A stretch of 64,000 nucleotides of DNA, taken from the NCBI GenBank assembly GCA_900491605.1, contig UESW01005046.1:387111-451110 (forward strand), read 5' to 3'. Position numbers and translations under genes: made by a program. Under the pieces are notes generated by a model that worked only from the letters and a program-made list of their open reading frames with translations, searched no databases and was not told where the DNA came from. Source of the DNA: Calamus simplicifolius. Lineage: Eukaryota > Streptophyta > Magnoliopsida > Arecales > Arecaceae. Positions within the stretch are counted from its first letter, which is position 1. Each line of letters opens with the position of its first letter. This document shows, one piece after another, positions 1 to 10,600 of this stretch.

Positions 1-2346
1 CCAGCGTCTATTAAAGAAGTCCAGCGCCTGACCGGGAGGATAGCGGCCCTTAACCACTTCGTGGCTCGGTCGGCCGAGAGATGCCTCCCCTTCTTCAAAA
101 CTCTCCGATCGGCCAAGAATTTCCAGTGGACTCCTGAGTTTCAGAAATCATTTCAAGATCTCAAGAAGTACCTCGGCTCGCCTCCACTTCTTAGCAGTCC
201 GATCCCAGGGGAGACTCTGTTTCTGTATCTGGCCGTTTCCGAGGGCGCAGTTTGCTCGGTGCTAGTCAAGGAAGAAGGCAAAATCCAAAGGCCGATCTAC
301 TATGTGAGTAGGCTGCTCCACGATGCAGAGACGAGGTACGCCAGGATTGAGAAAATAGTGCTGGCTTTGATCACCTCAGTCCGGAAGCTACGGCCTTATT
401 TTCAAGCACATTCAGTGACGGTCCTAACCGATCAACCCATCAAGGCGGTGGTCCACCGTCCAGAAACATCGGGGAGAATGACCAAATGGGCCGTCGAACT
501 AAGCGAGCACGACATTCATTTTCAGCCTCGCCCGGCCATCAAAGCCCAAGTACTGGCCGATTTCCTCCTCGAGTGCACCATCCCAGAAGACGGCTCTACC
601 CCAAAAAGTCCCGAAGGACCAAAGCCTGAAGCTCGGTGGCTCCTTCACGTCGATGGGTCGTCCAACGCCCATCGCTCCGGTGCGGGTCTAGTCCTCACCA
701 GCCCAGAAGGGATGATCTTCGAATATGGCGTCCGATTCTGCTTCCCGGCTTCCAATAATGAAGCCGAGTACGAGGCCCTGTTAGCCGGTCTCCGGATCGC
801 CCGCAACCTGAAGGTGGAAAAGCTTAGCGCCTTCACCGACTCTCAGCTGGTGGCCGGCCATGTGCGAGGGGAGTTTGAAGCTCGAGAACCCAACATGATC
901 CGATATCTCCAAGAGGTGCGCGGCCTACTTCCTCACTTTGCCGAGTTTGAAATTATTCAAATTCCTAGATCGGAAAATGCCCGTGCCGACCTACTCTCCC
1001 GATTGGCAACCGCGAAGACGATGGATGCTGAACAAAAATTCCACCTGGAGACTCTGGAGAAGCCGAGTATCGTGGAAGCCGACCGGGTGATGCAAATCGA
1101 GACCGAACCATCCTGGTTCGACCCTATCCTCAACTATCTTAAAGAAGGGTCGCTCCCATCCGACCGAAGAGAGGCCAGGAAATTGAGGCTGCAGGCGACC
1201 CACTATGTATTGATTGACAGCCAGCTTTACAAGCAGTCTTTTTCTATGCCGCTGCTCAGATGCCTCCGCCCATCCGAGGCGAACTATGCTCTACGAGAGG
1301 TACATGAAGGGATCTGCGGCAACCATCTGGGAGGTCGGTCCCTATGCCACAAGGTGCTACGACAAGGCTATTATTGGCCGACCATGCAGAAAGATACGGA
1401 CGATCTAGTCCGAGCCTGTGACGCCTGCCAGAGACATTCAAGCATCCAGAGGCTCCCATCCGCCGAGCTAGTTTCTATATCCTCCGCCTGGCCCTTTGCC
1501 AAGTGGGGGATGGACATCCTCGGCCCATTCCCGCTGGCGACAGGACAGCGAAAATTCTTATTTGTCGCCATTGACTACTTCACCAAGTGGGTTGAAGCGG
1601 AAGCAGTTGCCCAAATCACCGAAGCCCAAGCCAGGGACTTCGTGTGGAGGTCCATCGTCTGCCGTTTCGGCCTCCCCCACACCATAATCACCGATAACGG
1701 CAAGCAGTTCGACAATTCCAAGTTCCGCCAATTCTACGAAGAACATGGAATCCGTCACCACCTTACTTCGGTCGGGCACCCACAAGTCAACGGAGCGGCC
1801 GAAGTGACCAACAGGACTCTCCTCCAAGGAATCAAAGCTCGCCTCTCTAAAGCCCAAGGCAGGTGGGCGGATGAGCTGCACCATGTCTTATGGGCCTATC
1901 GCACCACTCCGAGAATCCCGACGGGCGAGACTCCATTCCGAATGGCTTTTGGTACGGAGGCCGTCATCCCTGTGGAAGTGGGCCTCCCATCTTTGCGGGT
2001 GGAGAGTTATTCGGAGGAAGCCAGCAACGAGCAACTCCGCACCAACCTCGACTTGGTAGAGGAAGTCAGAGAGAAGGCCCGAATCAGGACGGCCGCCTAT
2101 CAACAGAGGGTGGCTCGGTACCATGCCTCCAGGGTCAAGGGGAAAACCTTCCTGCCCGGCGACCTCGTCCTCCGGAAAGCTTATGTATCCAAACCGCTGG
2201 AGCAAGGAAAGCTGGCGCCGAACTGGGAAGGCCCGTACCAAATCACGGAGATCATTGGGCCAGGAACCTACAAGCTGCAGGATCTCGATGGGAAATCCGT
2301 CCCCCAAACGTGGAACTCGGACAACCTCCGCAAATACTATCAATAG
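1..2346 (+). CDS. Ty3/gypsy Pol polyprotein, C-terminal part (RNase H and integrase)
   Basis: This is the C-terminal part of a Pol polyprotein, which reverse-transcribes and integrates the element. The frame is open from base 1, so the start lies upstream; the GTG at 61 is internal. Domains in order: the RT-linked RNase H-like region (about 120-560); a plant-type RNase HI domain (about 634-1010) with HVDGSS, NEAEYEALLAGL and FTDSQLVAG; an integrase HHCC zinc finger (about 1290-1440) ending CDACQRH; and an integrase core with catalytic Asp in GMDILGPFP (about 1508), Asp in TDNGKQF (about 1690) and Glu in GAAEVTNR (about 1797). No chromodomain follows. The protein ends LRKYYQ and a TAG. There are no frameshifts or internal stops over 781 codons. 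The second gypsy element in the window encodes a homologous but broken version. Confidence 0.93.
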   Translation, partial: PASIKEVQRLTGRIAALNHFVARSAERCLPFFKTLRSAKNFQWTPEFQKSFQDLKKYLGSPPLLSSPIPGETLFLYLAVSEGAVCSVLVKEEGKIQRPIYYVSRLLHDAETRYARIEKIVLALITSVRKLRPYFQAHSVTVLTDQPIKAVVHRPETSGRMTKWAVELSEHDIHFQPRPAIKAQVLADFLLECTIPEDGSTPKSPEGPKPEARWLLHVDGSSNAHRSGAGLVLTSPEGMIFEYGVRFCFPASNNEAEYEALLAGLRIARNLKVEKLSAFTDSQLVAGHVRGEFEAREPNMIRYLQEVRGLLPHFAEFEIIQIPRSENARADLLSRLATAKTMDAEQKFHLETLEKPSIVEADRVMQIETEPSWFDPILNYLKEGSLPSDRREARKLRLQATHYVLIDSQLYKQSFSMPLLRCLRPSEANYALREVHEGICGNHLGGRSLCHKVLRQGYYWPTMQKDTDDLVRACDACQRHSSIQRLPSAELVSISSAWPFAKWGMDILGPFPLATGQRKFLFVAIDYFTKWVEAEAVAQITEAQARDFVWRSIVCRFGLPHTIITDNGKQFDNSKFRQFYEEHGIRHHLTSVGHPQVNGAAEVTNRTLLQGIKARLSKAQGRWADELHHVLWAYRTTPRIPTGETPFRMAFGTEAVIPVEVGLPSLRVESYSEEASNEQLRTNLDLVEEVREKARIRTAAYQQRVARYHASRVKGKTFLPGDLVLRKAYVSKPLEQGKLAPNWEGPYQITEIIGPGTYKLQDLDGKSVPQTWNSDNLRKYYQ

Positions 2347-2458
2347 GGTATGTCCTTTATGCTTCGCCAGTTATCTATTTTCCCGCAACTTATTGTGTGA
2401 ATCGGTTATGCACCATATTGCCATAAATCGTAAAAGGAAATAGATGCTGCTTACCAAT

Positions 2459-3721
2459 CCTCGGTACAACCGAGTTATCTGCTTGAATAGGAAAATCTCC
2501 GAACCTTGGCAGGGCCAAGTAAAATATTTCTCCGAACCTCGGCAGGGCCGAGCAACAAATCTCCGAACCTTGGCAGGGCCAAGTAAAATATCTCTCCGAA
2601 CCTCGGCAGGGCCGAGCAACAAATCTCCGAACCTTGGCAGGGCCAAGTAAACTATCTCTCCGAACCTCGGCAGGGCCGAGCAACAAATCTCCGAACCTTG
2701 GCAGGGCCAAGTAAAATATTTCTCCGAACCTCGGCAGGGCCGAGCAACAAATCTCCGAACCTTGGCAGGGCCAAGTAAAATATTTCTCCGAACCTCGGCA
2801 GGGCCGAGCAACAAATCTCCGAACCTTGGCAGGGCCAAGTAAAATATTTCTCCGAACCTCGGCAGGGCCGAGCAACAAATCTCCGAACCTTGGCAGGGCC
2901 AAGTAAAATATCTCTCCGAACCTCGACAGGGCCGAGCAACAAATCTCCGAACCTTGGCAGGGCCAAGTAAAATATCTCTCCGAACCTCGGCAGGGTCGAG
3001 CAACAAATCTCCGAACCTTGGCAGGGCCAAGTAAAATATTTCTCCGAACCTCGGCAGGGCCGAGCAACAAATCTCCGAACCTTGGCAGGGCCAAGTAAAA
3101 TATTTCTCCGAACCTCGGTAGGGCCGAGCAACAAATCTCCGAACCTTGGCAGGGCCAAGTAAAATATTTCTCCGAACCTCGGCAGGGCCGAGCAACAAAT
3201 CTCCGAACCTTGGCAGGGCCAAGTAAAATATTCTCCGAACCTCGGCAGGGCCGAGCAACAAATCTCCGAACCTTGGCAGGGCCAAGTAAAATATTTCTCC
3301 GAACCTCGGTAGGGCCGAGCAACAAATCTCCGAACCTTGGCAGGGCCAAGTAAAATTTCTCCGAACCTCGGCAGGGCCGACCAACAAATCTCCGAACCTT
3401 GGCAGGGCCAAGTAAAATATTTCTCCGAACCTCGGCAGGGCCGAGCAACAAATCTCCGAACCTTGGCAGGACCAAGTAAAATATTTCTCCGAACCTCGGC
3501 AGGGCCGAGCAACAAATCTCCGAACCTTGGCAGGGCCAAGTAAAATATTTCTCCGAACCTCGGCAGGGCCGAGCAACAAATCTCCGAACCTTGGCAGGGC
3601 CAGGTAAAATATTTCTCCAAACCTCAGCAGGGCCAAGTGACGAATCTCCGAACCTTGGCAGAGCCAAGTAAAACGTTCCCCCGAAACCTCGGCGGGACCG
3701 AGCGATAAATCTCCCGAGCCA
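2459..3721 (+). repeat. Hairpin minisatellite array 1 (about 64-bp dimers)
   Basis: About 17 dimeric units of roughly 64 bp lie directly behind pol. Each dimer has two potential hairpins on a shared CTCCGAAC lead: CTTGGC-AGG-GCCAAG, then CTCGGC-AGG-GCCGAG. The two stems differ by a matched T-A to C-G change, and the two types alternate strictly along the array. Flanking degenerate copies include CTCGGT-ACA-ACCGAG at 2460 and CTCGAC-CAAA-GTCGAG near 3768, each again with both sides of the stem changed. Long minus-strand reading frames here are by-products of the repeat. Confidence 0.95.
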
Positions 3722-4203
3722 TGACAAGGCAAGGTTGGGACCCCGACGAAAAGTCTAAACCTACGAGCCTCGACCAAAGTCGAGCGGCCCCCAAATAGTC
3801 CCCGAAGGACTTCACCCGGTTCGAAAACGGGTGATAAACGAAGACCATCGGCATGCGAAAAATGCCACCATGGGCAGAATTCCCCTAAGAAGCTATAAGG
3901 TCTCGTATAACCAGCCGATGGCCCCAGGCTGGGCCAGGAAACTCTCCCTAACAGCAGAGAGCCTTTGAGAGGCCCCCCCCCTGCAACCCATCACGCGACA
4001 TATCTACGATTAATACACAGAACAATGGAACTAGACTGACGCCCAAGTCCGTCGAACGTATCAAGATAATCATTCTCAAAGAAGAAAAGAAATTCTTAAA
4101 GACGAGTCTATTTTCCATTTAAATGAGAAGGAGCCATTGCGAAGCACAAAAAGACACAGAAAAACAAAAACAAGAACAGGGGCGGGCAGAGGCCCTGAAG
4201 TCA
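3722..4203. other. Untranslated spacer of the gypsy element
   Basis: No coding capacity was recognised. The stretch contains degenerate hairpin remnants at its start and A-rich sequence towards 4200, and ends at the copia target site. Its continuation is at 14627. Confidence 0.6.
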
Positions 4204-4208
4204 GTTGC
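4204..4208 (+). repeat. Target site duplication of the copia element, left (GTTGC)
   Basis: GTTGC directly precedes the LTR and recurs directly after the 3' LTR. Confidence 0.95.
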
Positions 4209-4582
4209 TGTTGAGAAATTATTGTGACATAATTACTCCAACTTATTGATTTTGATGATTTCCAAAAGACATTGCTTTACTTTCTAAAAGGCTATGAAAA
4301 TGTTAAGTTAACCAATGAAATATTCAATTTCAAATTGGAAACTATGAACTATTAAAAATATAATGAGTTTCTTGAATCAATTGAATATATGTTTCAGTGA
4401 GCTATACTTATGAATTCAAAAATGATTTTATATATCAATCTTTTAAAGATCAATGACTTAATAATGCATTGAAATTGAGCATTACTGTTAAATCAACATT
4501 ATCTAAAGTCATATTTATATTTCAAAGTTGGTTGGGATGATTTTCAAAGCAAATCAGAGTGTTTTCTGATTTTTGTATCAGT

Positions 4583-4846
4583 CCCGAGCCGACTCGAGAG
4601 TTTCCGAGTCGACCCCTGAACTTTCTCGAGCCGACTCATGACTGTGCGAGCCGACTCGACTCAGACGGCAGAAAGACTCATTTTTGAGTGCCTCACGAGT
4701 CGACTCCCAGCTTTTCGCGAGTCGACCCCTGAAAGTCACGAGTCGACTCCCAGACTTTCGCGAGTCGACTCCTGGAGACCCACTTTTTGGTATGTTCTGG
4801 ATTCGATTGCTCGAGCCGACTCGCACAGTACCCGAGCCGACTCCCC
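4583..4846 (+). promoter_or_regulatory. U3 cluster of GAGYCGACYC palindromes
   Basis: About ten copies of GAGTCGACTC or one-base variants (GAGCCGACTC, GAGTCGACCC) occur roughly every 20 bp, starting near 4585, 4605, 4627, 4647, 4696, 4718, 4739, 4761, 4812 and 4832. The core is a perfect 10-bp palindrome. Palindromic LTR motifs are a known Sirevirus feature; a role as a protein-binding enhancer is inferred. The same cluster recurs in the 3' LTR and, separately, near 10940-11130. Confidence 0.8.
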
Positions 4847-4883
4847 GAAATCTGGGCGGAAATTTTTTTTATGACACATCACC

Positions 4884-4959
4884 GCTAACGGATATATTTT
4901 TGAATAACGGCTATTTTTCTTTGTTTCTAACGGCTATATTGTTTCAGAATCTATAAATA
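4884..4959 (+). promoter_or_regulatory. Copia LTR promoter: three AACGG sites and a TATA box
   Basis: TATAAATA lies at 4952-4959. Upstream are AACGG cores in GCTAACGGATA (4884-4894), AATAACGGCTA (4903-4913) and TCTAACGGCTA (4926-4936). The last fits the plant M-phase-specific activator consensus YCYAACGGYYA, which MYB3R factors bind. The equivalent TATA box in the 3' LTR is at 13722-13729. Cell-cycle control is inferred. Confidence 0.7.
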
Positions 4960-5851
4960 GAGGAGCCATTCAACAAAGAAAGAAGAGAGAAGATATATAT
5001 TGAGAATCATTCAGTAAGAAATTCAAAAGAGGGAAAAACAGAGTGTTATTAGAAAATCGTTTGATTTAAGAAGAAAGATTCAAAAGGAGTGAAATCCAAG
5101 AGTGAGATTCGTGCACTCCAAAGCTACATTCTACAAAAGATTCAAGAGGAGATCCCAAAGCCTTTAAGAGAAAATCAAAGATCTTCCACATTCAAAGAAA
5201 AGGGAGAAAAAGCTTCAACCCAACTCCAAAGCTCAAATCTGTGGAGAATCGGTGCTGAGGCCTGATTCAACATCAAGAGGAGTTGAAGGAAGGAATCCAA
5301 AGAAGCCAAGCCAGCTCTCAAGCTCTAAATATTCAGGCTTTTCTAAACTCAATTTTTATTTTGAAATATCTGCTCAAAAAGGAGCTGCTTGTAATTAAAC
5401 TCATTTTATTTGTTTGTATCTAGTTTAATCTGAGGGATTAAACTAGAGGAGGTTGTTAAACCTCGGTACAAGCTAGGTATAGCTTGTGTTTGGGTTTGGT
5501 GCCGGTGAGCCCGTGTAAAATCGGCTGGGTTCGTTGTGATCCCGGGAAAAACAACAAGTTTGAGTTGTGAACTTGGAAAACAACTCGGCTGTAATCTAGA
5601 GAGATTATAGTGTGGACCCAAGTGAGTCTTGGGAGTGGACGTAGGTGTTGGTTGCACCGAACCACTATAAAAATATCTTGTGTTTGCCGTGCCTAATTGT
5701 CTCTTCTCTATCTCTCATATACTTGTGTTTGTGCTTTGCTTATTAGTTAATCCTTTCACTTGCACATCTCATTTTAAATTGCTTAAAAGTCTTAAATTTT
5801 TTAAGAACCCAATTCACCCCCCCCTCTTGGGTTGCCATCTGGGCCATCAAT

Positions 5852-5863
5852 TGGTATCAGAGC
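5852..5863 (+). other. Primer binding site, initiator-Met tRNA
   Basis: TGGTATCAGAGC lies 2 bp behind the LTR and is complementary to the 3' end of plant initiator methionine tRNA, the usual copia primer. Confidence 0.95.
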
Positions 5864-5912
5864 ATAGTGCTCATTTAGAGTTTGATCTCACGATCAAGAG
5901 CTAAAGGTCATT

Positions 5913-7511
5913 ATGGCAACACAAAGTGGTTCTAGTTTTGCTGAAGGTCATTCCACGAATAGACCTCCACTTTTTAATGGCTCAAACTATTCTTATTGGA
6001 AAGCTAGAATGAGGATATTCATTCAAGCTTCTGATTATGAGCTTTGGGGTGTTATATTAAATGGACCTAGTACACCCACACACCTTATAGATGGCACTAT
6101 TGTTCCAAAGCCCGAAAGGGATTGGAATGATAATGATAGGAGAATGGCTCAACTTAATGCCAAAGCCATTAATATCTTATATTGTTCCTTAGATTCAAAT
6201 GAATTCAACCGCATCTCTACTTGTAATTCCGCTAAAGAAATATGGGATAGGTTGGAAGTTACACATGAAGGAACAAACCAAGTAAAAGAATCAAAGATAA
6301 ATATATTAGTTCATAAATATGAATTGTTCACAATGGAACAAACTGAAACCATCACATGCATGTTCACTAGATTCACCGATATTGTGAATGGTTTGAAAAG
6401 TTTAGGAAAAGTTTATACTAATGCTGATCTTGTTCGCAAAATACTCAGGTCATTGCCAAGATCGTGGGAAGCAAAAGTCACAGCAATCCAAGAAGCCAAA
6501 GACCTCAATGCACTACCCTTAGAGGAGCTTCTAGGATCTCTCATGACCCACGAATTGACAATGAGGCAGCATATTGAGGAGGAAACTAAAAAGAAGAAAA
6601 CCATTGCTCTAAAGGCTGCAAAAGATGTGGAAGAGAGCAGCAGTGATGATAGTGATGAAGATAATGATGAGACTACTCTCTTGGCCAAGAAGTTCAGAAG
6701 ATTTTTGAGGAAAAAGAAACCCTTCCAAAAACGAAAATTTGGAAATAAAATGGAAGGAGAAAAGGAAAGGAAAAGGAAAAGAAAAAAGGACAAGGACAAA
6801 GAGAAAGACCCCTTGATCTGTTATGAGTGTAAGAAACCGGAGCATTATCGATATGATTGTCCACAATTGAAAAAGACCTTCAAGAAAAAGAAGAAAGCAT
6901 ACATGGCAACATGGTCTGATGAGTCTTCTTCATCGGAAGAAGAAGAGCAAAAGGAAGTTGCCAATGTTTGCCTCATGGCCAACGACAACGACAATGACGA
7001 GGTAAGCATCGAAACCCCCGATGATGAATTTACATTTGATGAAATGTTTGAAGCTTTCAATGAATTGATGATTGATTTTAAAAGTTTGAAAAAGAAATAT
7101 AAAGTTTTGAAAACTGAAAACTTAAATTTAGTTAAGGAGAAAAATGAATTAAAAGATAAAGAAGAAACTTCTCTTAACGAAGAAAATGATCTTACTCATA
7201 AGATTGATTTGCTGAAATCTGAGAATGAAAAATTAATTAAAGAAAAAGAATCAATCTCAAATGAGAATGATTGTTTAAAGAAAGAAGTCAAAAAATATAA
7301 AGACATTGTTGAGAAATTTACTTTAAGCTCAACTAAATTAAACATGATTCTAGATAGTCAAAAGGCTGTTTTTGACAAAGCTGGGCTAGGATATAACACA
7401 CTAAGAAAACAGAAATCACTAAAGAATATTTTTGTAAAAGCCAACCAAGGTAATATAACTTGTTTTAAATGTAATGAAAAAGGTCACAAATCCTTTGAAT
7501 GCAAACATTAA
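5913..7511 (+). CDS. gag: Copia Gag
   Basis: The structural nucleocapsid protein, 532 aa, starts at the first ATG after the primer site (MATQSGSS). The N-terminal 200 residues have the copia gag (UBN2-like) fold signature, including FNGSNYSYWKARM and AKEIWDRLE. A Lys/Glu-rich basic stretch precedes a first CCHC knuckle starting near residue 303 (CYECKKPEHYRYDC). A Lys/Glu/Asn coiled coil (about 365-490) precedes a second knuckle near residue 517 (CFKCNEKGHKSFEC) just before the stop. Two knuckles separated by about 214 residues of coiled coil is unusual; Sirevirus Gags are known to be long with coiled coils. The TAA at 7509 ends the frame. The linker to pol continues in the -1 frame. Confidence 0.93.
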   Translation: MATQSGSSFAEGHSTNRPPLFNGSNYSYWKARMRIFIQASDYELWGVILNGPSTPTHLIDGTIVPKPERDWNDNDRRMAQLNAKAINILYCSLDSNEFNRISTCNSAKEIWDRLEVTHEGTNQVKESKINILVHKYELFTMEQTETITCMFTRFTDIVNGLKSLGKVYTNADLVRKILRSLPRSWEAKVTAIQEAKDLNALPLEELLGSLMTHELTMRQHIEEETKKKKTIALKAAKDVEESSSDDSDEDNDETTLLAKKFRRFLRKKKPFQKRKFGNKMEGEKERKRKRKKDKDKEKDPLICYECKKPEHYRYDCPQLKKTFKKKKKAYMATWSDESSSSEEEEQKEVANVCLMANDNDNDEVSIETPDDEFTFDEMFEAFNELMIDFKSLKKKYKVLKTENLNLVKEKNELKDKEETSLNEENDLTHKIDLLKSENEKLIKEKESISNENDCLKKEVKKYKDIVEKFTLSSTKLNMILDSQKAVFDKAGLGYNTLRKQKSLKNIFVKANQGNITCFKCNEKGHKSFECKH

Positions 7512-7627
7512 ACAACAACAAGTTAAATATTAAAGCTAAGAGAATATGGGTTCCGAAAGGAACAATTTTTGTGTCTACTAACCATGAAGGACCCAAGAAA
7601 GCTTGGGTACCTAAACATAAAGTTTGA
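7508..7627 (+). other. Gag-pol linker read in a third frame
   Basis: Between gag and pol, frame 2 encodes an open segment overlapping the gag stop and running to a TGA at 7625. It includes the paired signatures RIWVPKG and KKAWVPK that normally sit between the last knuckle and protease in single-ORF copia polyproteins. Gag is in frame 3 and pol in frame 1, so two -1 steps are needed to read through. No classical slippery heptamer is evident. Either two indels exist or expression is unconventional. Confidence 0.7.
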
Positions 7628-10600
7628 TGATATTGCAGGAATGTCTTGTGGCCAAAAGATCAAACAAGAAGTGGTATCTTGATAGCGGCTGCTCAAGACA
7701 TATGATGGGTGACAAAGAGGAATTCATCACCCTAGAAGAAAACGTTGGTGGAGTTGTAACATTTGGCGATAACGGTAAAGGTCAAATTTTGGGCCTTGGT
7801 AAAGTTCGCATAACTCCATCTATAGTAATTGACAATGTACTTTATGTTAATGGTTTGAAGCATAATCTAATTAGCATAAGTCAATTATGTGATAAAAACT
7901 TTAATGTTTCTTTTAAATCTTCTTTATGCACTGTAACTAATTCTATTGATGATAGCATTGTTTTTACTGGTTATAGATTTGGCAATATATACTTAGTTGA
8001 CACAAACAAAACGTCTAAGAGTAGTCATTGCCTAATTACTGATAATGCTAACATTAATGATATTAGTTGGTTGTGGCATCGTAGATTAGGTCATGCAAGC
8101 ACACACCTTATTTCAAAACTAATTAAAATGGATTTAGTCAAAGGTTTACCTAAATTGGATTTTGAAAATAATAAAATCTGTGATGCATGTCAATTTGGAA
8201 AACAAACAAGAAGTTCATTTAAATCTAAAAACTTTGTTTCAACTTCTAGGGGACTAGAGCTACTTCACATGGACCTATTTGGACCAACTAGAACTACAAG
8301 TCTAGGAGGAAAGAAATATGGCCTAGTGATTGTAGATGATTACTCTAGATATACTTGGGTAATGTTTTTAGCTCACAAAGATGAGACTTTCTCGATGTTC
8401 CTGAAATTTTTCAAGAAAGTCACAAATGAGAAAAACACTACTATAGTATCTCTAAGAAGTGATCATGGAACAGAATTTGAAAACCACTTATTTGAAAATT
8501 TCTGCACTGAAAATGAAATTAATCATAATTTTTCAGCCCCTAGGACTCCACAACAAAACGGTGTAGTTGAAAGAAAGAACAGAACTTTAGAAGACATGGC
8601 CCGTACCATGCTATGTGAAAGCAACTTACCAAAATATTTTTGGGCGGAAGCTATTAACACAGCATGTTACATCTTAAACAGAGCCTTAATAAGACCAATA
8701 TTAAAGAAAACACCTTATGAATTATGGAATGAAAGAAAACCTAATATAAAATACTTTCATGCATTTGGATGTAAATGCTTCATTCATAATAATGGTAAAA
8801 ACAACTTAGGAAAATTTGATGCTAAATCAGATGAAGGAATTTTTCTAGGTTATTCAACAACTAGTAAGGCATATAGAATCTTTAACAAGAAAACCTTAGT
8901 AGTTGAAGAATCCATTCATGTAGTTTTTGATGAGTCTTTAGCAACTGGATCTGAAAAGATTAATGATGAGGAAGATACAAACATAATTGAAAAAGATCTT
9001 GAAAAACTTAATATTGAAGTATCTTCTGATCATGAACAACAGGCTAAAGATAATGATTCACATAAGGATGATGATGTTAATAATGATCATAATGATGTAG
9101 ATCTTCCAAGAGATTGGAGATATGCTTATAGTCATCCTAAGGAATTGATTATAGGTGATCCATCTCAAGGAATAAGGACTAGATCATACATGAGAAATAT
9201 TAGTAATCATCTTGCATTTGTATCACAAATAGAACCCAAAACTATAGAAGAAGCTGAAAAAGATAATAATTGGATGTTAGCTATGCAAGAAGAACTTAAC
9301 CAATTCACTAGAAATAATGTTTGGACTTTAGTGGAAAGACCTAAAAACCATTCAATCATAGGAACTAAATGGGTTTTTAGAAATAAATTAGATGAAAATG
9401 GTATAGTAATTAGAAACAAAGCTAGATTGGTTGCTAAAGGATATAGTCAAGAAGAGGGTATTGATTTTGATGAAACCTTTGCACCTGTAGCTAGACTAGA
9501 AGCCATTAGACTTTTACTTGCATTTGCATGTCATATGAACATTAACCTATTTCAAATGGATGTAAAAAGTGCATTTTTAAATGGACTTATTAATGAAGAA
9601 GTCTATGTAGAACAACCACCAGGTTTTGAAGACCACGAGTTTTCAAATCACGTTTTTAAATTGCACAAAGCTTTATATGGTTTGAAACAAGCACCTAGAG
9701 CTTGGTATGATAGGTTAAGTAAATTTCTAATAGAAAATGATTTTACAAGAGGAAATGTTGATAAAACCTTGTTTTTAAAAAGAAAAAGTAAAGATTTACT
9801 AGTAGTACAAATATACGTAGATGACATTATTTTTGGTGCTACTAACGAATCTCTCTGTCAAGAATTTGCAAAGTTAATGCAGGGAGAATTCGAGATGAGC
9901 ATGATGGGAGAACTCAACTTCTTCCTTGGACTCCAGATCAAACAATGCAAGGAGGGAATTTTTATCAACCAAACCAAGTACACAAGAGAACTACTCAAAA
10001 AGTTTGGTATGGAAACAATGAAACCCCTTGGAACACCAATGAGTCCTTCATGCAAGCTAGACAAAGACGAAGAAGGTAAGAAGATTGATCAGAAGTACTA
10101 TCGAGGTATTATCGGATCCCTTCTCTATTTAACAGCAAGTAGACCTGATATAATGTTTGCAGTATGTTTGTGTGCTAGATTTCAAGCTGAACCTAAAGAA
10201 TCACATTTAATAGCTGTTAAAAGAATCTTAAGATATCTAAATGGCACAAAAGATGTAGGTTTATGGTATTCTAGAGACTCCACATTAAACCTGATTGCAT
10301 ATTCAGATTCTGATTATGCCGGATGTAAAATTGATAGAAAAAGCACAAGTGGTGCATGCCATTTCTTAGGAAGTAACTTAATCACATGGTTTAGCAAAAA
10401 GCAAAATTCAGTTGCATTATCTACTACTGAAGCTGAATATATTGCAGCTGGAAGTTGCTGTGCGCAAATCCTATGGATTAAGCGACAACTTGAAGACTAT
10501 GGTATCAAACCTAATAAGACACCCATAAAATGTGATAATACTAGTGCAATCAATTTAACGAAAAATCCAATTCAACACTCAAGGACAAAACACATAGAAA

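Larger units (their letters stand above)
4209..5849 (+). repeat. Copia 5' LTR
   Basis: The LTR is 1641 bp, starts TGTTGAG and ends GCCATCA. By eye it matches 12979-14621 throughout, except one A fewer in an A run near 5055 and one C fewer in the C run near 5822. It carries a palindrome cluster, three AACGG sites and a TATA box in U3. Confidence 0.97.

Noticed and set aside
2371..3777. Long minus-strand reading frames of up to 468 codons
   Set aside because: They are repetitive translations of the hairpin minisatellite in two frames at once; no independent start, domain or codon signal.
7449..7639. Possible intron joining gag to pol (GT at 7450, AG at 7637-7638)
   Set aside because: The join would not put pol in frame and would delete the second zinc knuckle.
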